Of a DNA stretch of 64,000 nucleotides, positions 53,021-60,961 are shown piece by piece. The stretch spans positions 1-64,000 of the forward strand of contig JBCDCE010000004.1 of the NCBI GenBank assembly GCA_039182515.1, in the 5' to 3' direction. The translations under genes were made by a program, and so were the position numbers. The stretch is from JBCDCE01 sp039182515. Lineage in GTDB: Bacteria > Pseudomonadota > Alphaproteobacteria > Rhodobacterales > Rhodobacteraceae. The notes beneath the pieces were generated by a model that was not told the origin of the DNA, searched no databases, and saw only the letters and a program-made list of their open reading frames with translations. How positions within the stretch are numbered: position 1 is the stretch's first letter; every line of letters begins with the position of its first letter.

Positions 53021-54121
53021 ATGGCCTTGATTTCACCAACACGGCGCGTGCGCCGTACACCGTTTTCTGATGGGGTCGAGGCCGCGGGCGCCAAGGCCTA
53101 TTCGGTTTATAATCGCATGCTGATCCCAACGGTCTTTGAAAGCATGGAAGCCGACTACCGTCATCTCAAAGACCATGTGCAGGTTTGGGATGTGGCCGTG
53201 GAGCGCCAGATCGACGTGCGGGGCCCCGATGCAGGCCGCCTCATGCAAATGCTGACACCGCGCGATCTCAGAGGCATGTTGCCGGGCCAGTGCTATTATG
53301 TGCCTATGGTCGATGAAACCGGCGGCATGCTGAACGATCCGGTGGCCGTGAAGCTCGCGGAAGATCGCTATTGGATCTCAATCGCCGACAGCGATCTGCT
53401 CTTGTGGGTCAAAGGCATTGCTTATGGCTACCGGCTCGATGTGCTGGTGGATGAGCCCGATGTTTCACCTTTGGCGGTGCAAGGCCCCAAGGCCGAGGAT
53501 CTCATGGCGCGTGTCTTTGGAGATTCTATCCGCGACGTGCGCTTTTTCCGCTTTGGCTGGTTTGATTTTGAAGACACGAGCTTTGCCATCGCGCGCTCAG
53601 GCTACTCTAAGCAAGGCGGCTTTGAGATCTATGTGGAGGGCACTGAGTATGGCATGCCGCTTTGGAACCAGCTTTTTGAAGCGGGTGAAGACCTCAACGT
53701 GCGCGCGGGCTGCCCCAATGGCATTGAGCGCATCGAGGGTGGGCTTTTGAGCTATGGCAACGACATGACCGCTGACAACACGCCCCATGAAGCGGGCTTG
53801 GGCAAGTTTTGCTCCACGCAAACGGCGATTGGGTGTGTGGGACGCGATGCGCTCTTGCGTGTGGCCAAAGAAGGCCCCGTGAAACAGATCCGGCCTTTGA
53901 AAATCGACGGCGAAATCGCGCGTTGCGACAGGCTCTGGAAGCTTTGGGCTGGCGGCAAACCCGCCGGTCAGATCACCTCAGCGGCCTTTTCGCCTGATTT
54001 TGAGACAAACGTCGCCATTGGCATGGTGCGCATGCCCTATTGGGATGCGGGCACAAAGCTTGAGGTTGAGACCCAAGACGGAATGCGCCAAGTAGAGGTG
54101 CAAGACAAATTTTGGACGTAG
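53021..54121 (+). CDS. dmdA: DmdA, DMSP demethylase
   Basis: 366 aa from ATG 53021. A GcvT-fold enzyme that moves a methyl group from dimethylsulfoniopropionate to tetrahydrofolate, giving methylmercaptopropionate. Visible: RTPFSDGVEAAGAKAYSVYN, PTVFESMEADYRHLKDHVQV, MLTPRDLRGMLPGQCYYVPM, RFGWFDFEDTSFAIARSGYS and YGNDMTADNTPHEAGLGKF. The N-terminus and length fit DmdA rather than GcvT or sarcosine oxidase. acuI follows after 11 bp and the uptake carrier diverges. Confidence 0.9.
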   Translation: MALISPTRRVRRTPFSDGVEAAGAKAYSVYNRMLIPTVFESMEADYRHLKDHVQVWDVAVERQIDVRGPDAGRLMQMLTPRDLRGMLPGQCYYVPMVDETGGMLNDPVAVKLAEDRYWISIADSDLLLWVKGIAYGYRLDVLVDEPDVSPLAVQGPKAEDLMARVFGDSIRDVRFFRFGWFDFEDTSFAIARSGYSKQGGFEIYVEGTEYGMPLWNQLFEAGEDLNVRAGCPNGIERIEGGLLSYGNDMTADNTPHEAGLGKFCSTQTAIGCVGRDALLRVAKEGPVKQIRPLKIDGEIARCDRLWKLWAGGKPAGQITSAAFSPDFETNVAIGMVRMPYWDAGTKLEVETQDGMRQVEVQDKFWT

Positions 54122-54132
54122 AGGAGCACGAG

Positions 54133-55125
54133 ATGTTCAACGCATTGGTCGTCAACAAAGATGAAGAGGGTAAAACCTCAGCAGCCGTTGAGCAGATTGG
54201 GCTCGATCAACTCCCCGAAGGTGACGTGACGGTGGCGGTGGAATATTCCACCGTGAACTACAAAGACGGGCTCTGCATTGGCCCAGGCGGCGGTTTGGTG
54301 CGCAACTATCCGCACGTGCCGGGCATCGATTTTGCAGGCACCGTCGAGGCCTCCGACGATGATCGCTATAAGCCTGGCGACAAGGTCGTGCTCACCGGCT
54401 GGCGCGTTGGCGAGGCCCACTGGGGCGGCTATGCGCAAAAAGCGCGGGTGAAAGCCGATTGGCTGGTGCCGTTGCCCAAAGGCCTCGACACCCGCCAAGC
54501 TATGGCTGTGGGAACGGCTGGCTTCACCTCGATGCTGGCGGTTATGGCGCTGGAAGACCACGGGCTGAAAACCGGAAACGGCCCTGTGCTGGTCACAGGC
54601 GCTGCGGGTGGCGTGGGCTCTGTTGCGGTCGCGATCCTGGCCGCTCTGGGCCACGAAGTGGCAGGCGTCACTGGGCGCCCTGAAACGGCGGATTACCTCA
54701 CGAGCCTCGGCGCCACGCAGATCGTTCCGCGCGAAGAGATCAACGAGACAACCAAGCGCCCCCTTGAAGGGGAAACCTGGGCGGGCTGCATTGATGCGGT
54801 GGGCGGCGCGATGCTGGCACGTGTGCTGGGTCAGATGAAATACGGCGCGTCCGTTTCCGCCGTGGGCTTGGCGGGCGGTGCTGCTTTGCCTGCCACGGTC
54901 ATTCCGTTTTTGCTGAGGGGTGTAAACCTTTTGGGGATCGATTCCGTGATGCAGCCCTATGACAACCGTCTGCGGGCCTGGGAGCGGATTGCGAAGGATT
55001 TGCCCATGGACAAGCTTGAGGCCATGGTGAATCCTGCAACGCTCAAAGACCTTCCTGGCTTGGGCAAAGACATACTCAAAGGCCAGGTGCAAGGCCGGGT
55101 TGTGGTCGACGTAAACGCGGGCTAG
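54133..55125 (+). CDS. acuI: AcuI, acryloyl-CoA reductase
   Basis: 330 aa from ATG 54133 (gaggagcacgag ahead). A zinc-less MDR-family, NADPH-dependent reductase that turns toxic acryloyl-CoA into propanoyl-CoA. Visible: YSTVNYKDGLCIGPGG, HVPGIDFAGTVEAS, and the cofactor loop VLVTGAAGGVGSVAVAILAA. The dmdA-acuI order is widely known from DMSP-using Rhodobacterales, where acuI removes acryloyl-CoA formed from DMSP breakdown. Confidence 0.93.
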   Translation: MFNALVVNKDEEGKTSAAVEQIGLDQLPEGDVTVAVEYSTVNYKDGLCIGPGGGLVRNYPHVPGIDFAGTVEASDDDRYKPGDKVVLTGWRVGEAHWGGYAQKARVKADWLVPLPKGLDTRQAMAVGTAGFTSMLAVMALEDHGLKTGNGPVLVTGAAGGVGSVAVAILAALGHEVAGVTGRPETADYLTSLGATQIVPREEINETTKRPLEGETWAGCIDAVGGAMLARVLGQMKYGASVSAVGLAGGAALPATVIPFLLRGVNLLGIDSVMQPYDNRLRAWERIAKDLPMDKLEAMVNPATLKDLPGLGKDILKGQVQGRVVVDVNAG

Positions 55126-55213
55126 CGCTGCGTTTTTTTGCCCTTCGGGGTCAAAAAAAATCGATAATCTCACATACAATAACTTGCATGTGACGAAAAT
55201 TTGATGTCTGGCT

Positions 55214-56443
55214 ATGTCAATGAAGTTAGACATCGAATTCGTGCGCGCTCAGTTTCCCGCGTTTTCTGAGCCGAGCCTAAGGGGCAAAGCGTTCTTTGAG
55301 AACGCTGGCGGCTCTTATACGTGCCGCCAAGTGATGTGGCGTTTGAACCGCTTCTACCGCGAACGCAAAGTGCAGCCTTACGGCGCTTTTGCGGCCTCGC
55401 GCATTGGCGGCGATGAGATGGACGAAGCCCGGACGCGTCTCGCGCGCATGTTGGGCGTGCAAACCGATGAGATCTCCTTCGGCCCCTCAACGTCTCAAAA
55501 TACCTATGTGTTGGCCCAGGCCTTCGCCGGGTGGCTCGCACCGGGCGATGTGGTTGTGGTCACGAACCAAGACCACGAGGCCAATTCGGGCGTTTGGCGA
55601 CGTCTGGAGGAACGCGGCGTTGAAGTGCGCGAATGGTGCATGGACCCCAGCACAGGCCATTTGGATATTGCGGATCTTGATCCACTCCTGGACGAGCGCG
55701 CCAAGCTTTTGTGCTTCCCGCATTGCTCAAATGTCATTGGCGAGATCAATCCGGTGGCGCAGATCACGCGGCTTGCCAGAGCGCGCGGCGTCTACACCTG
55801 CGTGGACGGCGTAAGCTATGCGCCCCACGGCATCCCCAATCTGCCGCAGCTCGGCGCTGATATTTACCTCTTCTCAGCCTACAAAACCTGGGGTCCGCAT
55901 ATTGGCGTGATGTATGTGCGGCGCAACCTGGCCCTTCAACTGCCCAGTCAAGCCCATTACTTCAACGCCGATAAACTGCACAAACGCTTCACGCCTGCGG
56001 GCGAAGATCATGCACAAGAAGCGGCCATGGCGGGTGTCGCGGATTACAACGACGCCATCTACAGCCACCATTTCAAAGCAGGGCGCGACGGCACCGGGCG
56101 CGCGGCCTGCGTGTCGGATCTTTTCCGGGAGGCAGAGACCCAGCTTATGGTCCCACTCTTGGACTATATCGCAACCCGCAAAGACGTGCGCCTCTTGGGC
56201 CCATCCAGTGCTACGAGTCGCGCGCCAACCTTGGCCCTGGAGTGCCAAGAGCCCGGCGAAGAGGTCGCTAAACGCTTAGCGCCTTTGGGCATCTTAGCGG
56301 GTGGTGGGGAATTTTACGCGCACCGCGCTCTTGAGGGTGTGGGCGTCGATCCTGCCAAAGGCGTGTTGCGTTTGAGTTTTGTGCACAATGCAACGGTTGA
56401 TGAGGTTGACCGGCTGATCACAGCGCTAGATCAGGTGCTGTAA
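55214..56443 (+). CDS. Class V aminotransferase, cysteine-desulfurase-like
   Basis: 409 aa. PLP fold type I: FENAGGSYTCRQVMWRLNRF at the N-terminus, TNQDHEANSGVWRRLEERGV, VDGVSYAPHGIPNLPQLGAD and the PLP lysine in LFSAYKTWGPHIGVMYVR (about residue 224). The C-terminus lacks the HHC persulfide motif of SufS; it has GGGEFYAHRALEGVG instead. A true desulfurase is therefore doubtful and a lyase or isomerase is as likely. It follows acuI by 88 bp on the same strand; any link with DMSP sulfur is only inferred. Confidence 0.8.
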   Translation: MSMKLDIEFVRAQFPAFSEPSLRGKAFFENAGGSYTCRQVMWRLNRFYRERKVQPYGAFAASRIGGDEMDEARTRLARMLGVQTDEISFGPSTSQNTYVLAQAFAGWLAPGDVVVVTNQDHEANSGVWRRLEERGVEVREWCMDPSTGHLDIADLDPLLDERAKLLCFPHCSNVIGEINPVAQITRLARARGVYTCVDGVSYAPHGIPNLPQLGADIYLFSAYKTWGPHIGVMYVRRNLALQLPSQAHYFNADKLHKRFTPAGEDHAQEAAMAGVADYNDAIYSHHFKAGRDGTGRAACVSDLFREAETQLMVPLLDYIATRKDVRLLGPSSATSRAPTLALECQEPGEEVAKRLAPLGILAGGGEFYAHRALEGVGVDPAKGVLRLSFVHNATVDEVDRLITALDQVL

Positions 56444-56480
56444 GCGCGGGCAGGGGTCCGCCTCAAGCAAGGTGGACCTC

Positions 56481-57917
56481 ATGGTAACAACGCATCCGAT
56501 CTCTCAAGGTCCCGTGATCTTCTGGCTGCGTCGGGACCTGCGCCTGAGCGATCATCCCGGCCTCACAAAAGCCCTGGAAACCGGCCAGCCTGTGATCCCG
56601 GTCTTTATCCGAGATGATATCTTGTGCAGCACAGGTGCCGCGCCTCGATGGCGCTTGGGACTTGCCGCCCAACACTTTGCCTGTAGCCTAAGTGCGATCG
56701 AGGCCAAGCTCATTTTTCGCACCGGGGATCCGGTTCAGGTGCTCAGAGCCTTGATCCAAGAAACCGGCGCATCCCATGTGATGTGGAGCCGCGCTTATGA
56801 TCCGGCCTCGATTGCCCGCGATAAGGCGGTCAAAGCAGCTCTGAAAGACGATGGGATTGGCGTCGAGAGTGTTCCGGGCCATGTGATGTTTGAGCCCTGG
56901 ACCGTCGCGCCGAAAACCGCGTCTTACTATAAGGTCTACACGCCCATGTGGAAGTCAGTTCGGGACCGCGATGTGCCCGAACCCTTGCCTAAAATCACCA
57001 AATGGACCGCGCCGGAAACCTGGCCCAAGAGCGAAGATCTGACGTCTTGGGATTTGGGAAAAGACATGCAGCGCGGGGCAGGGGTGGTTCGGCCTTACCT
57101 CGCGGTTGGTGAAGATGCAGCGATGGAAAGACTGTCGAGCTTCTTGGCGGGGCCCATCGCAGACTATGCCACGGATCGTGACCTGCCTTGGAAGCCTGGC
57201 ACTTCCCGGTTGAGCGAAAACTTTGCTTACGGCGAGATCTCGCCGCACACTGCCTGGCACGATGGCCAAGAGGCCTTGCGGGCCGGCAAGGCGGGTGCGG
57301 AGGTCTTTCTCAAAGAGCTGGTGTGGCGGGAGTTTGCTTATCACCTGGCCTTCCACACCCCTCAGATCGTGGATCAAAATTGGCGCTCTGAATGGGATGC
57401 CTTCCCTTGGAATGAAGACGACACCACACCAGAGGTGACCGCTTGGAAGCAGGGCCGCACGGGCGTGCCTTTTGTGGATGCAGCCATGCGCGAGATGTAT
57501 GTGACCGGCACGATGCACAACCGTGGGCGCATGATCGTGGCCAGTTATCTGACCAAACATCTGATGAGTCACTGGCAGATTGGCCAGCGCTGGTTCGAAG
57601 AGTGTCTCGTGGATTGGGATCCGGCGGCCAATGCCATGGGCTGGCAATGGTCAGCGGGCTCTGGCCCAGATGCCACGCCCTATTTCCGGGTCTTCAACGC
57701 CGAAACACAGCTTGAGAAGTTCGACAAATCGGGCAGCTACGTTGCCGCCTGGATCGCAGAGAAAGCTGCCAAGCCGTCGCAAACGGCGCTTTCCTATTTT
57801 GACGCGATACCCCGCGCCTGGGGGTTGAGCCCTTCTGCGCGCTATCCAGCCCCGATTGTGGCTATGGATGTGGGGCGCAAACGGGCCCTCGACGCTTATG
57901 CAAATCGCGGCTTTTAA
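56481..57917 (+). CDS. phrB: Deoxyribodipyrimidine photolyase
   Basis: 478 aa from ATG 56481 (aaggtgg ahead). Light-dependent repair of cyclobutane dimers. N-terminal antenna domain FWLRRDLRLSDHPGLTKALE, then FAD domain with GTSRLSENFAYGEISPHTAW, FLKELVWREFAYHL, VPFVDAAMREMYVTGTMHNR and NRGRMIVASYLTKHLMSHWQ. The C-terminal Trp-rich region follows. Lies 87 bp ahead of the cyclopropane synthase-type gene; both are stress genes. Confidence 0.95.
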   Translation: MVTTHPISQGPVIFWLRRDLRLSDHPGLTKALETGQPVIPVFIRDDILCSTGAAPRWRLGLAAQHFACSLSAIEAKLIFRTGDPVQVLRALIQETGASHVMWSRAYDPASIARDKAVKAALKDDGIGVESVPGHVMFEPWTVAPKTASYYKVYTPMWKSVRDRDVPEPLPKITKWTAPETWPKSEDLTSWDLGKDMQRGAGVVRPYLAVGEDAAMERLSSFLAGPIADYATDRDLPWKPGTSRLSENFAYGEISPHTAWHDGQEALRAGKAGAEVFLKELVWREFAYHLAFHTPQIVDQNWRSEWDAFPWNEDDTTPEVTAWKQGRTGVPFVDAAMREMYVTGTMHNRGRMIVASYLTKHLMSHWQIGQRWFEECLVDWDPAANAMGWQWSAGSGPDATPYFRVFNAETQLEKFDKSGSYVAAWIAEKAAKPSQTALSYFDAIPRAWGLSPSARYPAPIVAMDVGRKRALDAYANRGF

Positions 57918-58004
57918 ACTCTAAATTAGGCCGTAAGCCCTTGATACAGCATTGACCTGTGTCAGAAAAATCCGCAATTTAGCTGTCAGGGGAGAGTGAC
58001 ACGT

Positions 58005-59216
58005 ATGATCCATACTTCGACGGCAGGCCAAAAGAACCTGCCCCGCTATTTTGCACAGGCGTTTGAAATGGCCAAGCGCATCTCGCATGGGCGCCTTGAC
58101 GTGGTGCTGCCTGATGGCCGCGTCTTTCGCGCCCAAGGCAGCAAGCCCGGCCCTGTGGCGGAAATGCGTGTGGAGAATGCAGATCTCTTTAGTCGATTGA
58201 TCCGCGAGGGCGATCTGGGCTTTTCGGATGCCTATCTCGATGGCTGGTGGAGCACACCTGATTTGCAGGCCTTCATGGACTTTGTGCATGCCGACAACAC
58301 CGAGATCTATGACGGGTTCCCCGGCATGGGACTTGTGCGCGCTTACGAACGCCTGCGCTTTTGGTTGCAGTCCAACTCGAAAACCCAAGCGCGCAAGAAC
58401 ATCAGTTATCACTATGATCTCGGCAACGACTTCTACGGGCTCTGGCTTGATGACACGATGACCTATTCCTCCGCGCTCTTCAAAACGGGCCAGGAGAGCC
58501 TTGAGACAGCGCAGACCCAAAAATACGCGCAACTCGTCGATGAGATGGGCGCGCAGCCTGGTGATCATGTTTTGGAGATTGGCTGTGGCTGGGGCGGCTT
58601 TGCCGAATATGCTGCGAAAGAGCGGGGCCTCAAAGTGACCGGGCTCACCATCTCGCGCGAGCAATACGATTATGCACGCGCTCGCGTGGCTGCTGCTGGC
58701 CTGGAAGAGAAGGTTGACATCAAGCTGCAAGACTACCGCGACGAGCGCGGGGTTTATGATGGCGTGGCCTCCATTGAGATGTTCGAGGCGGTGGGCGAGA
58801 AATACTGGCCGATCTACTTTGAGACGCTCAAGAAATGCCTCCGCCCCGGTAAAAACGCGACGCTACAGATCATCACGGTGGAAGAGAGCCGCTGGGAAAC
58901 CTATCGCAACGGCGTGGATTTCATCCAAAAACACATCTTCCCTGGCGGCATGCTGCCGGCGCCAAATGTGTTGCGCAAAGAGGTGGAGAAGGCAGGGCTC
59001 GCTGTGGCGCGCTCGGTGGAGTTTGGGCCCTCGTATTCCCAAACCCTGCGCCGCTGGCACGAGACATTTAACGACACCTGGGGCCAAGTTGCTCAGCTCG
59101 GCTTTGATGCACGCTTCAGACGGATGTGGAATTTTTACCTCACCTCCTGTGCATCCACCTTTTCGAGTGGCACCTGCGATGTTACACAGATCACCGTGAC
59201 GCACCCAAAACAATAA
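58005..59216 (+). CDS. Cyclopropane-fatty-acyl-phospholipid synthase family
   Basis: 403 aa from ATG 58005 (aggggaga 11 bases ahead). SAM-dependent methyltransferase acting on unsaturated membrane lipids. Visible: ARKNISYHYDLGNDFYGLWL, MTYSSALFKTG, the SAM motif VLEIGCGWGGFAEYAA, and YRNGVDFIQKHIFPGGMLPA. C-terminal region TSCASTFSSGTCDVTQITV. In Rhodobacter sphaeroides related cfa and photolyase genes belong to the singlet-oxygen sigma-E response, which fits the neighbouring phrB. Confidence 0.93.
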   Translation: MIHTSTAGQKNLPRYFAQAFEMAKRISHGRLDVVLPDGRVFRAQGSKPGPVAEMRVENADLFSRLIREGDLGFSDAYLDGWWSTPDLQAFMDFVHADNTEIYDGFPGMGLVRAYERLRFWLQSNSKTQARKNISYHYDLGNDFYGLWLDDTMTYSSALFKTGQESLETAQTQKYAQLVDEMGAQPGDHVLEIGCGWGGFAEYAAKERGLKVTGLTISREQYDYARARVAAAGLEEKVDIKLQDYRDERGVYDGVASIEMFEAVGEKYWPIYFETLKKCLRPGKNATLQIITVEESRWETYRNGVDFIQKHIFPGGMLPAPNVLRKEVEKAGLAVARSVEFGPSYSQTLRRWHETFNDTWGQVAQLGFDARFRRMWNFYLTSCASTFSSGTCDVTQITVTHPKQ

Positions 59217-59283
59217 GGGCTGCGCAAAGTTTGAGGGGCGCGCACCACCGCGTGCAACAATAGACGGGCAAGGAGGGCAGGTT

Positions 59284-59730
59284 ATGCCAACAGCAGCACG
59301 ATTGGTTGCGGCGGTGCTCTTAGGCGGTTTGGCTTGGTATGTTTCTGAACTGATAGAAGACATCCCGGCGATGATCGAAGACCCGCCCGTGAAGCGGTTC
59401 TCCGAGATTAATGCGGTCCTGGGCGCTTTGTGCGGCTGGTTTGTGTTGGGATCACGATCCCCGGATCGCTATGCGGCCTCCTTTTCGCATGGCTTAACGG
59501 CCGTGATCGCGACGATCTTTTGGGTTTTGCTGATCCATTCCGGCAATGAGATGATCGATCGGGCCCTCAAAAAGCTCTATGACACGCCGATGCAAGCCGT
59601 TGTGGCGGTGTTTCAGATCTCTGTGGAAGACGGGGCGAAAATGGCCAGCTTTGATGTGATCGTGACCCTTTTTGTAGGCGGTCTCGTAGCAGGTATCATC
59701 GCCACTTTCATCGGGCGCCGATATCCCTAG
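59284..59730 (+). CDS. trgA: TrgA-family membrane protein
   Basis: 148 aa, aaggaggg ahead of the ATG. Four hydrophobic helices; starts PTAARLVAAVLLGGLAWYVS and ends GLVAGIIATFIGRRYP. This is the TrgA pattern from R. sphaeroides, where trgAB and neighbouring cysK were linked to tellurite resistance. Here cysK also follows, 183 bp downstream. Confidence 0.88.
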   Translation: MPTAARLVAAVLLGGLAWYVSELIEDIPAMIEDPPVKRFSEINAVLGALCGWFVLGSRSPDRYAASFSHGLTAVIATIFWVLLIHSGNEMIDRALKKLYDTPMQAVVAVFQISVEDGAKMASFDVIVTLFVGGLVAGIIATFIGRRYP

Positions 59731-59737
59731 GCTTGCC

Positions 59738-59785
59738 TCGGTTTTCGGGCTGAAGTTTAGTGTGCAGAGCCTGAAACCGAAGCGC
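59738..59785. repeat. Imperfect inverted repeat before cysK
   Basis: cggttttcgggct and agcctgaaaccg can pair with two mismatches around a 16-base loop. It follows the trgA stop by a few bases, so it may be a weak terminator or mRNA-stabilising stem. Confidence 0.4.
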
Positions 59786-59912
59786 TACATGCTGTGCGCT
59801 TGTCTTCGTCACCTTTGCCGCCTACACCGAAATCAGACCATTCCACAGGCGTTGCTCGCTGGCAGCCCTGCAGACGCGGCATAAAGCACTTAAGGCCATA
59901 ACGAGGGGCACA

Positions 59913-60956
59913 ATGAGACAAGCAAAAGACTTGGCAGATGCAGTGGGCAACACGCCTCTGATCCGGTTGCGCAAAGCCAGCCAAGAGACGGGCTGTGAGA
60001 TCTTGGGCAAGGCAGAGTTCCTCAACCCTGGCCAATCTGTTAAAGACCGCGCTGCGCTCTTCATTATCAAAGATGCCATCGCGCGCGGGGACCTCAAACC
60101 TGGCGGGACAATTGTAGAAGGCACAGCCGGAAACACCGGCATTGGCTTGGCACTTGTGGGGGCCTCCTTGGGTTACCGCACGGTGATTGTGATCCCGGAA
60201 ACCCAGTCTGAAGAAAAGAAGGCCATGCTGCGGCTTGCGGGTGCGGAGCTCGTGGAAGTGCCTGCAAAACCTTACCGAAATCCGAACAATTTTGTGCATT
60301 ATTCGCGCCGTTTGGCCGAAAAGCTCGCACAAACCGAACCAAACGGCGCAATTTGGGCCAATCAGTTCGACAACGTGGCCAACCGCCAAGCCCACATTGA
60401 AACAACTGGTCCCGAGGTCTGGGAGCAGACCGAGGGCAAGGTGGACGGCTTCGTTTGCGCTTGCGGCTCTGGCGGTACGCTTGCGGGCATGGCGACCTAT
60501 CTTCAGCCCAAAGGCGTAAAGATTGGTCTTGCTGATCCAGATGGGGCAGGGCTCTACAGCTATTTCACAACCGGTGAGATCGCCATGGACGGCAGCTCCA
60601 TGGCCGAAGGCATCGGCCAGGTGCGCATCACCAAAAACCTCGAAGGATTGAAGCCCGACTACGCCTACAACATCTCAGATGCCGAAGCGCTTCCATACGT
60701 CTTCGATACGCTGCGTGAAGAAGGCTTGGTCTTAGGGCTCTCGTCGGGCGTAAACATTGCAGGTGCCGTGCGTATGGCCAAAGATATGGGGCCAGGCCAC
60801 ACCATTGTGACAATCCTGTGTGACTACGGCACGCGGTATCAATCTAAGCTCTTCAACCCAGAGTTTCTGCGCGAGAAGGGCCATGTGGTGCCGGACTGGC
60901 TCGATCCAACGCCCCGCGACATGCCGGTGATGTTCGAAGACGTTGTCGAGGGGTAA
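59913..60956 (+). CDS. cysK: CysK-type cysteine synthase
   Basis: 347 aa, somewhat longer than E. coli CysK. O-acetylserine sulfhydrylase, PLP enzyme. Visible: AVGNTPLIRLRKASQETGCE, the PLP lysine in NPGQSVKDRAALFIIKDA (about residue 44), VEGTAGNTGIGLALVGA, and the phosphate loop ACGSGGTLAGMA. The C-terminus has YGTRYQSKLFNPEFLREKG. The trgA-cysK arrangement supports a role in cysteine supply and oxidant/tellurite tolerance. Confidence 0.93.
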   Translation: MRQAKDLADAVGNTPLIRLRKASQETGCEILGKAEFLNPGQSVKDRAALFIIKDAIARGDLKPGGTIVEGTAGNTGIGLALVGASLGYRTVIVIPETQSEEKKAMLRLAGAELVEVPAKPYRNPNNFVHYSRRLAEKLAQTEPNGAIWANQFDNVANRQAHIETTGPEVWEQTEGKVDGFVCACGSGGTLAGMATYLQPKGVKIGLADPDGAGLYSYFTTGEIAMDGSSMAEGIGQVRITKNLEGLKPDYAYNISDAEALPYVFDTLREEGLVLGLSSGVNIAGAVRMAKDMGPGHTIVTILCDYGTRYQSKLFNPEFLREKGHVVPDWLDPTPRDMPVMFEDVVEG

Positions 60957-60961
60957 GTCTT

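Noticed and set aside
55133..55160. Inverted repeat with TTCG loop after acuI
   Set aside because: The T tract precedes and the A tract follows the stem on both strands, the reverse of an intrinsic terminator.
57940..57990. Possible sigma-E promoter ahead of the cyclopropane synthase gene
   Set aside because: tgatacag resembles the -35 element but no convincing -10 at the right spacing was found.
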